From Bradyrhizobium sacchari (GTDB lineage: Bacteria; Pseudomonadota; Alphaproteobacteria; Rhizobiales; Xanthobacteraceae): 64,000 bases of DNA. Positions 17,627 to 27,659 of the stretch are shown here, one piece after another. Position 1 is the first letter of the stretch, and each line of letters begins with the position of its first letter. A model generated the notes under the pieces. The model was not told the origin of the DNA. It made no database searches and was given only the letters and a program-made list of their open reading frames with translations. The stretch is from NCBI RefSeq assembly GCF_002068095.1, contig NZ_LWIG01000007.1, positions 608,264 to 672,263 of the forward strand, in the 5' to 3' direction. The translations under genes were made by a program, and so were the position numbers.

Positions 17627-17729
17627 TGTCATACCCCGCGCAGGCGGGGTATCCAGTACGCCGCAACCTCGCCTTGTCCCTCCGGCGTCTCTGGAATACT
17701 GGATCGCCCGCCTTCGCGGGCGATGACAG
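17627..17729. repeat. Palindromic intergenic repeat, family G
   Basis: Two inverted arms (TGTCATACC...TATCCAGTA and TACTGGATCGCCC...GATGACA), each containing its own small GC hairpin. It separates yebC from ruvC, which face the same way. Probably a dispersed element; no second full copy in this window. Confidence 0.6.
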
Positions 17730-17752
17730 CGAGTATGTGGGGCGAGCGTGCC

Positions 17753-18499
17753 CTACCCGCCCATCTTCGCAACAAGCGCGTCCGACACCTCGAAATTGGC
17801 GTAGACGTTCTGGACGTCGTCGTGCTCGTTGAGCAGGTCCATCAGCTTGAGCAGCTTCTCGCCGGTCTCGTCATCCACCGCGACCGTGTTCTGCGGCTTC
17901 CAGATCAGCGCGGCCTTGCGCGGCTCGCCGAACTTGGCTTCCAGCGCCTTGGCGACATCGCGATAGCCTTCGGTCGAGGCGTAGATCTCGTGGCCGCCTT
18001 CGCCGGAGATCACGTCGTCGGCACCGGCCTCGATCGCGGCATCCAGCACCGCGTCGTCGGAAGCGACGCTGCGGTCATATTCGATGATGCCGGTACGGTC
18101 GAACATGAACGAGACCGAGCCGGTTTCGCCGAGATTGCCGCCGGATTTGGTGAAGAAGGAGCGGATGTCGGAGGCGGCGCGGTTGCGGTTGTCGGTCAGC
18201 GCCTCGACAATGACGGCGACGCCGCCGGGGCCATAGCCCTCGTAGCGGATCTCGTCATAGTTCTCGCCGTCGCTGCCGAGCGCCTTCTTGATGGCGCGCT
18301 CGATATTGTCCTTCGGCATGTTCTCCTGACGCGCGGCGATCACGGCAGCGCGCAAGCGCGGATTCATGGCGGGGTCGGGCGTCCCCAGCTTGGCGGCGAC
18401 GGTGATTTCCCGCGCCAGCTTGCCGAACAGTTTCGACTTCTGCGCATCCTGCCGCCCCTTGCGGTGCATGATGTTCTTGAATTGGGAATGTCCGGCCAT
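17753..18499 (-). CDS. yebC: YebC/PmpR-family protein (TACO1-like)
   Basis: 248 aa, full-length. Hallmarks are [51 protein letters not shown] and [19 protein letters not shown]. Family members act as transcription regulators or as ribosome-associated factors that relieve stalling at proline stretches. It stands upstream of ruvC, its usual neighbour, with a repeat between them. Start ATG 18499 matches the family. Confidence 0.96.
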   Translation of the reverse strand: MAGHSQFKNIMHRKGRQDAQKSKLFGKLAREITVAAKLGTPDPAMNPRLRAAVIAARQENMPKDNIERAIKKALGSDGENYDEIRYEGYGPGGVAVIVEALTDNRNRAASDIRSFFTKSGGNLGETGSVSFMFDRTGIIEYDRSVASDDAVLDAAIEAGADDVISGEGGHEIYASTEGYRDVAKALEAKFGEPRKAALIWKPQNTVAVDDETGEKLLKLMDLLNEHDDVQNVYANFEVSDALVAKMGG

Positions 18500-18717
18500 G
18501 CGTGGTCTCTTGAGGAATAGTCAGCCAAAGGTGAGCGTGGGAAGCGCGGCCTTATAGGCCGCCAACCCACCGGAATCAAAGGGCCCTGAGACTTCAAGGT
18601 AGCACTGTAAAGATAGCGACCGTAATGGCCCGTGCCCAGATATCGGGCATTGTTAACCCTGATTTCATTCCGAGCTGCGAAAATAGTGTCCGCCCGCCCC
18701 CCGACAAGAGAGAGCTG

Positions 18718-20466
18718 ATGGCGTTCGGACTGTTTCGGAAACGTCTGCCGGATATGGCTGCACCTGCGGTCGCCCCGCAGGCTGCGCAGCCGGCGGCCAT
18801 TCCCGAGCCGGCGCTGGCCGATGAGGGCGATTCGGCCAGGGAGATCCTGGAACTGCTGGAACTCGAGCTCGGGGCCATGATTCGCCAGCTCGAACGCGCC
18901 GCCAATTCGGTGGCCGGCGGCGCCGAGGCGACCGCCGCGACGCTGGCCGCCATTCGCGACCGCACCGACGCCCTGACCGGCCGCACCAATGCCGCCCAGT
19001 CGACCGCCTCCACCTTCGCCGATGCCGCCGACAAGTTCACCCAGTCCGCGCAAGGCATCGGGGCGCAGGTCCGCGCGGCCGGCAAGCTCGCCGACGAGGC
19101 CAGTGCCGCCGCGCAAGAGGCCCGCGCCAATGTCGACCGCTTGCGCGAGTCCTCCGCCGCCATCGGCAACGTCGTCAACCTGATCGCGCAGATCGCGCGG
19201 CAGACGACGCTGCTCGCGCTCAACTCGACCATCGAGGCTGCGCGCGCGGGTGCCGCCGGCAAGGGATTTGCGGTGGTCGCCACCGAGGTGAAGGCGCTCG
19301 CGGTGCAGACGCAAGGCGCGACGGAAGAGATCACGAAGAAGATCGACGCGCTGCAGCGCGATGCCGCGGGCTCAGCCGATGCCGTGCACCGCATCTCGCA
19401 GGCGATCGAGGCGATCCGCCCGGTGTTCGAGACCGTCAACGGCGCGGTGGCCGAGCAGAACGCCACCACGAGCGAAGTCTCCGGCAACGCCGCCAGCGCC
19501 TCGGAGTTCATCATCTCGGTCGGCGAGAGCGCGGCCGAGATCGACGCCGCGACCAAGGCGGCCGAGACCCATGGCGAGAGCGTCGCCAGCGCCGGCAAGG
19601 CCGTCACCACCTTCGCCCAGAAGCTGAAATCGCGCTGCGCGGTGCTGCTGCGCCAGAGCGAGCATGACGACCGCCGCAAGACCGAGCGCCTGCCCTGCCA
19701 TCTCAAGTTCGAGACCGCGCGCGGGGTGATGCCGGTCTATGAAATTTCGATGGACGGCGTGCTGATCGGCGGCCCGGATGCCGGACGGCTGGCCCCGCAG
19801 GCGATCATCGAGGGCACCCTCGAACAGGTCGGTGCCTGCCGCCTGCGCGTGGCGGAGCAAACCAAGGCCGGAGCTCGCGCGCAATTCGTCAGCCCCGATG
19901 CCGATCTCCGCGAGAAGGTCGAGGACAAGCTCTGGTCGATCCACGAGGAGAACACCGAGTTCGTCACCCGCGCCATGGAAGCGGGCAACGCGCTGACCGC
20001 GATCTTCGAGCAGGCCGTTGCGCGCGGCGAGATCAAGGTCGACGACCTCTTCGACACCGACTATGTGGAGATTGCCGGCAGCAATCCGCAGCAATACCGC
20101 ACGCGCTATCTGGACTGGGCGGACCGCGCGCTGCCGCCGTTCCAGGAGGCCTTCCTCGCCAAGGACCCGCGCATGGCGTTCTGCGCCATGGTCGACCGCA
20201 ACGGCTTTTTGCCGGTGCACAACAAGATCTATTCGCATCCGCAGCGGCCGGGCGACGTCGCCTGGAACACCGCCAACAGCCGCAACCGGCGCATCTTCAA
20301 CGATCCAGCGGGGCTCGCCGCCGCGCACAACCAGCGCTCGTACCTGGTCCAGAGCTATGCCCGCGACATGGGCAACGGAAATACGGTGATGATGCGGGAG
20401 ATCGACGTTCCGATCCGCGTCAAGGGCCGGCACTGGGGCGGATTCCGCACAGCTTATAAACTGTAA
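18718..20466 (+). CDS. Soluble chemoreceptor: MCP signalling domain, PilZ domain, C-terminal sensor
   Basis: 582 aa with no transmembrane segment. Residues about 40-310 form a coiled coil with the MCP hairpin tip ([35 protein letters not shown]). About 318-395 is a PilZ domain: RKTER supplies the RxxxR c-di-GMP motif and EISMDG replaces the usual (D/N)xSxxG. About 400-582 is a Cache-like sensor found at the C-terminus of some soluble receptors (FLPVHN, SRNRRIFNDP, YARDMG, GRHWGGFR). Start ATG 18718 follows AAGAGAGAG. Probably couples c-di-GMP and a cytoplasmic signal to a Che array. Confidence 0.85.
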   Translation: MAFGLFRKRLPDMAAPAVAPQAAQPAAIPEPALADEGDSAREILELLELELGAMIRQLERAANSVAGGAEATAATLAAIRDRTDALTGRTNAAQSTASTFADAADKFTQSAQGIGAQVRAAGKLADEASAAAQEARANVDRLRESSAAIGNVVNLIAQIARQTTLLALNSTIEAARAGAAGKGFAVVATEVKALAVQTQGATEEITKKIDALQRDAAGSADAVHRISQAIEAIRPVFETVNGAVAEQNATTSEVSGNAASASEFIISVGESAAEIDAATKAAETHGESVASAGKAVTTFAQKLKSRCAVLLRQSEHDDRRKTERLPCHLKFETARGVMPVYEISMDGVLIGGPDAGRLAPQAIIEGTLEQVGACRLRVAEQTKAGARAQFVSPDADLREKVEDKLWSIHEENTEFVTRAMEAGNALTAIFEQAVARGEIKVDDLFDTDYVEIAGSNPQQYRTRYLDWADRALPPFQEAFLAKDPRMAFCAMVDRNGFLPVHNKIYSHPQRPGDVAWNTANSRNRRIFNDPAGLAAAHNQRSYLVQSYARDMGNGNTVMMREIDVPIRVKGRHWGGFRTAYKL

Positions 20467-20585
20467 GGCCCGCTCTCGTGCACTCCTGGGCAAGACGCCC
20501 GGCGCGAATCATCCTCTAAGGTCAAAACTGGAATGGGAATGCCGCCGAGAGCCGATCACCGGCTCTGACCGGAGAAAGCGCGTAC

Positions 20586-22010
20586 ATGTCCCTTGCACAA
20601 CTTGCAGTACTGGATACCGGCTCCAACCGGACGCTCGCCGAACGCCTGATCGACCAGCTCGCCGACCGCATCGGCGGCCTCGGCGTCGAGCTCGCCGACA
20701 TCGCCGGCAACGTCCAGGAAGTCGCGAACCGCGTCGCCAACCAGTCGGAACGGTTTCATCATCTCCAGAAGACGGCGGAGACGATGGTCTCAGCCAACCA
20801 CGACATCGCCAACGCATCGCAGGCGGTGCAGACGACGACGTCCGCCGCGGTCGGCGAGATCGCGCAGTCGCGCAGCGCCGTCGATACCGCCGTCAGCCAC
20901 ATCTCGGAGCTCGTCGCCGCCGTGGAACGCATCGAGGCGCGCCTCAGCGCCGTCGGCTCGGCGCTGGCGCAGGTGGCAAAGGTGTCCGGCTCGATCGAGG
21001 CGATCGCGAAGCAGACCAACCTGCTGGCGCTGAACGCAACCATCGAAGCCGCCCGCGCCGGCAATGCCGGACGCGGCTTTGCCGTGGTCGCAAGCGAGGT
21101 CAAGAATCTTGCGGAGGCCACCCGCCAGGCCACGCACCAGATCTCCGATACCGTGCGCGATCTCGACGGCCAGATCGAAGGCCTGATCGGCGAAAGCAGC
21201 GATGCCTCGCAGCGCGCCAAGACCGCGGGCGAAGGTGCCCAGCAGATTTCCGGCATCATCTCGCGGGTCCAGCAGGGCTTTGCCTCGGTGGAAGCGGAGA
21301 TCGACAGCGTCGCGCGCGCGGCGACCTCGAATCTCGGCCATTGCGACACCGTCATCAGCGAGCTCAACGAGCTCGCCAAGGGCGTCGACCTCTCCTCGCG
21401 CGACCTCAGGAATGCCGACCAGCGGGTGGCGAAGCTGCTCGACACCTCCGAAAGCCTGATCGCGCTGATCGCCGACAGCGGCGTCGAGACGTCGGACGCG
21501 CCGCTGATCCGCGTCGTGGTCGAGACCGCCAGGCAGATCTCGGCCGAGTTCGAGGCCGCGATCGAGCGCGGCGAGATCACGCTCGACCAGCTCATGGACG
21601 AGAACTATCGCGAGATCCCCGGCACCGATCCGAAGCAGTACAACACCGCCTATGTCGAGTTCACCGATCGCGTGCTGCCCGCGATCCAGGACCCGATCCA
21701 GAAGTCCGATCCCCGCATCGTGTTCTGCGTCGCCTGGGCCAAGGGCGGTTATCTGCCCACCCACAATCCGAACTACCGGCTCCCCCAGGGCAAGGACCCG
21801 GTCTGGAATAACGCCAACTGCCGCAACCGCCGCCTGTTCACCGATCGCGCGGTGAAGAAGGTCGCGGCCAACACAAAACCGTTCCTGCTCCAGACCTATC
21901 GCCGCGACATGGGCGGCGGGCAGTTCGTGCTGATGAAGGACTTGTCCTCGCCGATCATGATCCGCGGCCGGCACTGGGGCGCCTTCCGGATGGGTTTTCG
22001 CCAGGGCTGA
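20586..22010 (+). CDS. Soluble chemoreceptor: MCP signalling domain with C-terminal sensor
   Basis: 474 aa, a shorter paralogue of the preceding gene without PilZ and without membrane segments. MCP tip [20 protein letters not shown] and [16 protein letters not shown]-terminal sensor (about 305-474) with [43 protein letters not shown] and [11 protein letters not shown]. The sensor halves of the two genes align along their length, so they arose by duplication. GGAGAAAG precedes the ATG. No che genes are nearby. Confidence 0.88.
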   Translation: MSLAQLAVLDTGSNRTLAERLIDQLADRIGGLGVELADIAGNVQEVANRVANQSERFHHLQKTAETMVSANHDIANASQAVQTTTSAAVGEIAQSRSAVDTAVSHISELVAAVERIEARLSAVGSALAQVAKVSGSIEAIAKQTNLLALNATIEAARAGNAGRGFAVVASEVKNLAEATRQATHQISDTVRDLDGQIEGLIGESSDASQRAKTAGEGAQQISGIISRVQQGFASVEAEIDSVARAATSNLGHCDTVISELNELAKGVDLSSRDLRNADQRVAKLLDTSESLIALIADSGVETSDAPLIRVVVETARQISAEFEAAIERGEITLDQLMDENYREIPGTDPKQYNTAYVEFTDRVLPAIQDPIQKSDPRIVFCVAWAKGGYLPTHNPNYRLPQGKDPVWNNANCRNRRLFTDRAVKKVAANTKPFLLQTYRRDMGGGQFVLMKDLSSPIMIRGRHWGAFRMGFRQG

Positions 22011-22203
22011 CGGCCGCCGCGGCGACGTTTCGCGAGCCCTGAAAGTAAAAGCGCGAAAACAACCCCATGCACAGTAGGCGGTGTGTGTGGAATCAATAGC
22101 TTACGCCGACAGGCCGCGGCGCGCTTTGACTCGTCGGGCAAAAGAGGGGCATAATGCTATTATTCCGAAATCGCATATTTGAGCTTGGCAGGGCCTGAGC
22201 GCG
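22011..22203. repeat. Intergenic region containing family F copy 2 (22053-22077)
   Basis: The 25-bp block identical to 7940-7964 sits at 22053-22077, followed by CGTCGGGCAAAAGAGG. The AT-richer stretch at about 22150-22190 may be promoter DNA but no consensus is clear. No gene seen. Confidence 0.6.
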
Positions 22204-22337
22204 CCTCGTCCTTCGAGACGACCGCTTCGCGGTCTCCTCAGGATGAGGCTAAGCCGCATTGGTGCTCGTCAAAACTACGGCCGCACGCTTGGTCCTCATC
22301 CTGAGGGCCCGCCAACGGCGGGCGTCTCGAAGGATGG
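22204..22337. repeat. Inverted pair of family C repeats (CTTCGAGACG...CTCCTCAGGATGAGG)
   Basis: One copy at about 22204-22248 and one in opposite orientation at about 22294-22337. Each has an internal hairpin (CGACCGCTTCGCGGTC-like). The same inverted-pair arrangement recurs at 28641-28766. Confidence 0.75.
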
Positions 22338-22623
22338 CCGCAAGCAAGGACGTGCCGTCGCCCGACTTTCCCAATCGCACGAATTTCGTCATCGCATGGT
22401 TTTGCGCATTCGCACGATCCTCTGCGGCGACCATCGACGCGCGGGACGAAAATGTGTCAAAACATGACGATTATCATATCAATTAGCCCGAACTCCTGCA
22501 GCAATGGCCGCACAAATTCGTGAATGTCATGGCCCGGCGCCTCGCTCGCGCAAATATGCATTGCGAGAAATAACGATGCTTCATCGTTTCGCGCCGTTAT
22601 GATTAGGGTCGCGCGCAAGTTCG

Positions 22624-22652
22624 TCGACCTGATCGCCGCAAGCGATCGTCGA
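22624..22652 (+). promoter_or_regulatory. Hairpin immediately before the iorA-like ribosome binding site
   Basis: GATCGC-CGCAA-GCGATC with outer TCGAC/GTCGA arms and a two-base bulge. It ends three bases before the AAGGGG RBS of the 2Fe-2S subunit gene, so it could affect translation, or it could be a dyad operator. Confidence 0.3.
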
Positions 22653-22666
22653 GCAAGGGGATGCAT

Positions 22667-23131
22667 ATGGCAACAACTCTCACCATCAACGGCGAAACGA
22701 AATCGTTCGACGCGCCACCTGACATGCCCTTGCTGTGGGTGCTGCGCGACATCCTCGGCATGACCGGCACCAAGTTCGGCTGCGGGATCGCGCAATGCGG
22801 CGCCTGCACGGTGCATGTCGACGGCAAGGCGGTGCGCTCCTGCGTGTTGCCGGTCAGCGCGGTCGCGAATCGCGCCATCACCACCATCGAACATGTCGGC
22901 AGTACACCCGCGGGCGCCAAGGTGCAGAAGGCCTGGCTGGATGCCGAAGTGGTCCAGTGCGGCTATTGCCAGTCCGGCCAGATCATGGCCGCCGCCGCAC
23001 TGCTGGCGGCAACGCCCAACCCCGACGATTCCGACATCGACGCCGCGATGGCCGGCAACATCTGCCGCTGTGGCACTTATGTCCGCATCCGCGAGGCCAT
23101 CAAGCACGCCGCCAACGGCCGGCAGTCGTGA
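22667..23131 (+). CDS. 2Fe-2S subunit of xanthine-oxidase-family oxidoreductase (isoquinoline 1-oxidoreductase alpha-like)
   Basis: 154 aa. Plant-type 2Fe-2S cluster in [15 protein letters not shown] plus the downstream Cys in VRSCVLPVS, then the second helical 2Fe-2S domain [10 protein letters not shown] and [12 protein letters not shown]. Passes electrons from the molybdenum centre in the partner subunit to the cytochrome. ATG 22667 is preferred over ATG 22661 because AAGGGG is then seven bases upstream. Nine bases separate it from the large subunit gene. Confidence 0.93.
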   Translation: MATTLTINGETKSFDAPPDMPLLWVLRDILGMTGTKFGCGIAQCGACTVHVDGKAVRSCVLPVSAVANRAITTIEHVGSTPAGAKVQKAWLDAEVVQCGYCQSGQIMAAAALLAATPNPDDSDIDAAMAGNICRCGTYVRIREAIKHAANGRQS

Positions 23132-23139
23132 GGTCCGCC

Positions 23140-25305
23140 ATGAATGCACACAACAGCGTTTCCCGCCGCGCGCTTCTGACCGGGGGTCTCGCCGGCGGCT
23201 TCCTGCTCGCCTTCCACCTGCCGCTGCGCGCCGCCGCCAACGAGCCGGTGCAACGCGATGTGACCGACGGCAAATTCGCGCCCAACGCCTTCATCCGCAT
23301 CGACGGGACCGGGCGCACCGTGCTGATGATGCCGCAGGTCGAGATGGGCCAGGGCACCTACACCTCGATCTCGGCCGTGATCGCCGAAGAGCTGGATGCC
23401 GACTGGAGCAAGGTCGAGGTCCAGCACGCACCGCCCAACGACAAGCTCTACGGCAACCCGACCTTCGGCCTGCAAGTCACCGGCAACTCCAACTCGATCC
23501 GCGCCTGGTGGCTGCCGCTGCGCAAGGCCGGTGCCACCGCGCGCGCGATGCTGGTGCAGGCGGCGGCCAGCCAATGGGGCGTCGAGCCGGCAAGCTGCAC
23601 CGCGTCGAAGGGCGTGGTCACGCATGCCGCAAGCGGCCGCACGCTCGGCTATGGCGAACTGGCGCTTGCCGCGCAGGGCCAGACGCCGCCCAAGGACGTC
23701 GCCGTCAAGGACCCCAAAGATTTTGTCCTCATCGGCCAGCCGTTGAAGCGGCTCGACACGCCAGACAAGGTCAACGGCAAGGCGCTCTACGGCATCGACG
23801 CGATCCTGCCGGGCATGAAGATCGCAGCGATCGCCAATTGCCCGGTCTTCGGTGGCAAGGTCGGCAAGGTCGACGACAGTGCCGCGACGAAAGTCGCCGG
23901 CGTGCGCAAGGTCGTCGTGCTCGACGACGCCGTCGCCGTGATCGGCGATCACATGTGGGCGGCAACGAAAGGTCTCGAAGCGCTCAAGATCGAGTGGAAC
24001 GAGGGACCAAACGCTGAGATCACCACCAAGGATATCTGGGACGATCTGCGCAAGGCCAGCCAGAAGGACGGGGCGGTCGCAAAATCCGACGGCGACATCG
24101 CCAAGGCGCTGGCGAGCGGCGACAGGTTCGAGGCGGCCTTTGAGCTGCCGTTCCTGGCGCATGCCTCGATGGAGCCGATCAACGCCACCGTCCACGTCAG
24201 GCCGGATGCCTGCGAGATCTGGACCGGCACGCAGATCATGACGCGCGTGCAATCGGAGGCAGCGAAGGCGGCGGGCCTTCCCGTCGACAAGGTGATCGTC
24301 AACCAGCACCTGCTCGGCGGCGGCTTCGGCCGCAAGCTCGAGCCGGACATGGCCGTCGCGGCGGTGAAGATCGCCAAGCAGGTCGACTATCCCGTGAAGG
24401 TGGTGTGGACCCGCGAGGAGGACATCCAGCATGACGTCTACCGTCCGGTCTATCGCGACCAGATCACGGCATCGCTGGTGGACGGCAAGGTCGCGGGCTG
24501 GAAGTACAAGGTCGCCGGCTCCGCCGTGCTGGCGCGCTGGCTGCCGCCGGCGTTCCAGAAGGGCATCGACATCGACGCGATCGACGCCGCGGTGGATGCG
24601 CCCTACGACTTCGCCAACTTCCATGTCGAATATGTCCGCGCCGAGCCGCTGTCGGTGCCGACAGGCTTCTGGCGCGGCGTCGGCCCCAACAACAACGTGT
24701 TCGCGGTCGAATGCGCGATGGACGAGCTCGCGCGCAAGGCCGGCAAGGACCCGATCGAATTCCGCAAGTCCATGCTGACGAAGAACCCGCGCATGCTCGC
24801 GGTGCTCAATCAGGTCGCCGAGAAATCCGGCTGGGGCCAGCCACTGCCGCCGCGCGTCGGCCGCGGCGTCTGCGTGCAGCCGTCATTCGCAAGCTTCATC
24901 GCGACCGTGGTAGAGGCCGAGATCGACGACATCGGCGAGATCACGCTCCGCCGCGTCACCTCGGTGGTGGACACCGGCATCGCTGTGAACCCCGACACGG
25001 TGAAGGCGCAGATCGAGGGCGGATTGATCTTCGGCCTTACCGCCGCGCTCTATGGCGAGATCACCATCGACAAGGGCCGCGTGCAGCAGTCGAACTTCCA
25101 CGACTACCGCATGATGCGCATCAACGAGACGCCGAAGATCGAGGTGGTCGTCGTCAAGAGCGGCGAGGCGCCCGGCGGCATCGGCGAGGCCGGCGTCAAT
25201 GCCGGACCGCCGGCGCTGCGCAACGCGATTTACGCGGCAACCGGCGTGGCGCTGCGGCGCCTGCCGATCGATCGGAAACTGCTGGCTGCGGGGAAGAAGG
25301 CATGA
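23140..25305 (+). CDS. Molybdopterin-binding subunit of xanthine-oxidase-family oxidoreductase (isoquinoline 1-oxidoreductase beta-like), Tat-exported
   Basis: 721 aa. Starts MNAHNSVSRRALLTGGLAGG, a twin-arginine signal, so the folded Mo-cofactor complex is exported to the periplasm, carrying the signal-less small subunit. Conserved segments: MPQVEMGQGTYTSISAVIAEEL, LLGGGFGRKLEPDM, GFWRGVGPNNNVFA, and GGIGEAGVNAGPPAL with the catalytic Glu. Architecture is the single-chain ior/aldehyde-dehydrogenase type. Substrate may be an aldehyde or N-heterocycle; sequence alone does not decide. Its stop overlaps the cytochrome start (ATGA). Confidence 0.93.
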   Translation: MNAHNSVSRRALLTGGLAGGFLLAFHLPLRAAANEPVQRDVTDGKFAPNAFIRIDGTGRTVLMMPQVEMGQGTYTSISAVIAEELDADWSKVEVQHAPPNDKLYGNPTFGLQVTGNSNSIRAWWLPLRKAGATARAMLVQAAASQWGVEPASCTASKGVVTHAASGRTLGYGELALAAQGQTPPKDVAVKDPKDFVLIGQPLKRLDTPDKVNGKALYGIDAILPGMKIAAIANCPVFGGKVGKVDDSAATKVAGVRKVVVLDDAVAVIGDHMWAATKGLEALKIEWNEGPNAEITTKDIWDDLRKASQKDGAVAKSDGDIAKALASGDRFEAAFELPFLAHASMEPINATVHVRPDACEIWTGTQIMTRVQSEAAKAAGLPVDKVIVNQHLLGGGFGRKLEPDMAVAAVKIAKQVDYPVKVVWTREEDIQHDVYRPVYRDQITASLVDGKVAGWKYKVAGSAVLARWLPPAFQKGIDIDAIDAAVDAPYDFANFHVEYVRAEPLSVPTGFWRGVGPNNNVFAVECAMDELARKAGKDPIEFRKSMLTKNPRMLAVLNQVAEKSGWGQPLPPRVGRGVCVQPSFASFIATVVEAEIDDIGEITLRRVTSVVDTGIAVNPDTVKAQIEGGLIFGLTAALYGEITIDKGRVQQSNFHDYRMMRINETPKIEVVVVKSGEAPGGIGEAGVNAGPPALRNAIYAATGVALRRLPIDRKLLAAGKKA

Positions 25306-26645
25306 GCAGGACAATGCGTATCCTCGGAAGCCTCGTCGTGATCGCCATCGTGGTGGCGGGACTTGCGGTCTGGATCATCCGCGGGCCCGGCCCGCTCGAC
25401 TTCGCGGCCGGCCCGAAAGTGGCGCTGGCGGATTACCGCGCCGGCAAGCCGACGGGCGTGCCGGCCAAACTGGAGAAAGCCGGCATCGTCGAACGCGGCG
25501 AGTATATCGCCAAGGCCGCCGACTGCATGGTCTGCCACACCAAGCCGGGCGAGAAGGATTATTCCGGGGGGCTCGCCTTCAAGCTGCCGTTCGGCACGCT
25601 CTATTCCACCAACATCACGCCGGACAAGGACACCGGCATCGGCAATTACAGCGACCAGGATTTTCTGAACGCGGTCCAGCACGGCAAGCGTCGTGACGGC
25701 GCGCGGCTCTATCCGGCGATGCCCTACACGTCCTACACCTTCATGACCGACGAGGACGTGCTGGCGGTGAAGGCCTATCTGTTCAGCCTGCCGGCGGTGC
25801 GCGCCAAGGCGCCCGACAATACGCTGTCGTTCCCGTTCAACCAGCGCTGGGCGATGATCGTCTGGTCGGCCGTGTTCAATCCGGACACGCGATTTACGCC
25901 CGACACCTCGAAGAGCCCGGAATGGAATCGCGGCGCGTATCTCGCCGAAGCGCTGGCGCATTGCGGCGAATGCCACACGCCGCGCAATCTCGGCTTCGCG
26001 CTGGACAACCGCAAGAAGTTCGCCGGCGCCATCACCGCCGGCTGGCGCGCCTTCAACATCTCCTCCGACAAGGCGACCGGTCTCGGCAATTGGAGCGATA
26101 AGGATCTGATTGCCTATCTGTCGCTCGGCCATGCGCCGGGCCACGGCTCGGCCTCGGGTCCGATGGGCGAAGCGGTCGACCACAGCTTCAGCCAGTTCGC
26201 CCCCGAGGACATCAGCAGCATCATTGCATATTTGCGCAGCGTGCCGCCGCAGCCCTCACCCGACCTGCCGGCCACCACAGCACCCGTCGCTCCCGCCTCG
26301 CACCGCGAGGGCGTCACGGCGGACGCGCGCGGCAAGAAGGTGTTCGCCAGCGCCTGCGCCAGCTGCCATGGCTGGAGTGGTGAGAGTCCGGTCTCGCCGA
26401 TGGCAACGCTCACCGGCACCTGGGCCGTCAACGACCCCGCCGCCACCAACGTCGCGCAGATCGTGATCTCAGGCACCAAGCGGCATACGCCTGACGGTGC
26501 ACTGTCGATGCCGGCGTTCGGCAATGCCTATACCGACGACGAGATCGCGGCGGTGGCGAACTACGTCACGGCGCGGTTCGGTGCGAAGGGCTCGAAGCTG
26601 ACGGCGAAGGACGTGGCGGAGCTGCGGGGGCAGACGGCGGAGTAG
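25302..26645 (+). CDS. Membrane-anchored triheme cytochrome c (alcohol/aldehyde dehydrogenase cytochrome subunit type)
   Basis: 447 aa. An N-terminal uncleaved helix (LGSLVVIAIVVAGLAVWII) anchors three cytochrome c domains, with heme motifs CMVCH, CGECH and CASCH and distal Met candidates in AMPYTS, GPMGEA and SMPAFG. It would accept electrons from the Mo/2Fe-2S enzyme and deliver them to the respiratory chain. ATGA overlap with the preceding gene confirms one operon of three genes. Confidence 0.93.
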   Translation: MSRTMRILGSLVVIAIVVAGLAVWIIRGPGPLDFAAGPKVALADYRAGKPTGVPAKLEKAGIVERGEYIAKAADCMVCHTKPGEKDYSGGLAFKLPFGTLYSTNITPDKDTGIGNYSDQDFLNAVQHGKRRDGARLYPAMPYTSYTFMTDEDVLAVKAYLFSLPAVRAKAPDNTLSFPFNQRWAMIVWSAVFNPDTRFTPDTSKSPEWNRGAYLAEALAHCGECHTPRNLGFALDNRKKFAGAITAGWRAFNISSDKATGLGNWSDKDLIAYLSLGHAPGHGSASGPMGEAVDHSFSQFAPEDISSIIAYLRSVPPQPSPDLPATTAPVAPASHREGVTADARGKKVFASACASCHGWSGESPVSPMATLTGTWAVNDPAATNVAQIVISGTKRHTPDGALSMPAFGNAYTDDEIAAVANYVTARFGAKGSKLTAKDVAELRGQTAE

Positions 26646-26663
26646 ATCTCGCCGCGATTGACG

Positions 26664-26817
26664 CTGCACCCTCTCCCCTTGCGGGAGAGGGTGGCCTCGC
26701 GAAGCGAAGCCGGGTGAGGGGTTCTCTCCGCGAGTCCAACTCTCGTTTGAGCGCGCGGAGAGAACCCCTCATCCGGCGCATCGCGCCACCTTCTCCCGCA
26801 AGGGGAGAAGGTGCAGC
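26664..26817. repeat. Large palindromic element (family D inverted pair) between converging genes
   Basis: The ends are GCTGCACC and GGTGCAGC; each arm contains a CTCCCC...GGGAGAGG hairpin, and the central part pairs GGGTTCTCTCCGCG with CGCGGAGAGAACCCC. It fills the space between the cytochrome gene and the YmdB-like gene. Confidence 0.75.
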
Positions 26818-26834
26818 GGAATTTGCCGCGCTAG

Positions 26835-27659
26835 CTAGCTCCACCAGAATCTCGGCGTCGCCGGCTCCAGCCTTCCGCCGACGCGCACCGGCGCAATCTT
26901 CAGCGCGAGGCCCGTGGCGTCGTCCGTTTCCACGGCGACGCCGCTGAGCGTCGCGACGCCCGCGGCCGGCTCGAAGCGGCCTGACGGAATTCCGGACGTG
27001 AACCGGCGTAGCGGCTCTTCCTTCTGCATGCCGATGATGGAATCGTAATCGCCGGTCATGCCGGCATCGGTCATGTAGGCGGTGCCGCCTGCGAGGATCT
27101 GGTGGTCGGCGGTCGGCACATGGGTGTGCGTGCCGACGACGAGGCTGGCGCGGCCGTCGCAGAAGAAGCCGATGCCCTGCTTCTCGCTGGTCGCCTCGCA
27201 ATGGAAATCGACGACGATGGCATCGGCGGCAACGCCGAGCGGACAGGCCCCTAGCTCGCGCTCGAGCGCGGCAAAGGGATCGTCGAACGGCGTCATGAAG
27301 ACGCGGCCCAGCGCGTTGACGACGAGGGCGTGCTTGCCGTTCTTGGTCTCGACCAGAGCGGCGCCGCGGCCGGGCGTGCCGCGCGGATAATTCGCGGGGC
27401 GCACCAGGCGGTCGGCGCGCTCGATGAACACCAGGGCCTCGCGCTGGTCCCAGGAGTGGTTGCCGAGCGTCACCGCGTCGGCGCCGGCATCGAGGAATTC
27501 CTGATAGATCGCTTCCGTGATGCCGAAGCCGCCGGCCGAATTCTCGCCGTTGACGACGACGAAATCGAGCGACCAGTCCTTGACCATGCCGGGCAGATAT
27601 TCGGCGATGGCGTTACGCCCGCTACGGCCGACGACATCACCCACGAAGAGAATGCGCAA
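26835..27659 (-). CDS. YmdB-family metallophosphoesterase (TIGR00282)
   Basis: 274 aa. Metal-binding motifs FVGDVVGRSGR, VVNGENSAGG, TLGNHSWDQ, DFHCEATSEK and VVGTHTHVPTAD are the family pattern. Members are cyclic-nucleotide/phosphodiester hydrolases; in Bacillus YmdB hydrolyses 2',3'- and 3',5'-cAMP. Its first 23 bases overlap the end of the 5-FCL gene, so the two are cotranscribed. Confidence 0.92.
   Translation of the reverse strand: MRILFVGDVVGRSGRNAIAEYLPGMVKDWSLDFVVVNGENSAGGFGITEAIYQEFLDAGADAVTLGNHSWDQREALVFIERADRLVRPANYPRGTPGRGAALVETKNGKHALVVNALGRVFMTPFDDPFAALERELGACPLGVAADAIVVDFHCEATSEKQGIGFFCDGRASLVVGTHTHVPTADHQILAGGTAYMTDAGMTGDYDSIIGMQKEEPLRRFTSGIPSGRFEPAAGVATLSGVAVETDDATGLALKIAPVRVGGRLEPATPRFWWS

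Noticed and set aside
22735..23139. N-terminal extension of the Mo-binding subunit
   Set aside because: It overlaps the 2Fe-2S gene in another frame; the Tat signal begins at ATG 23140.
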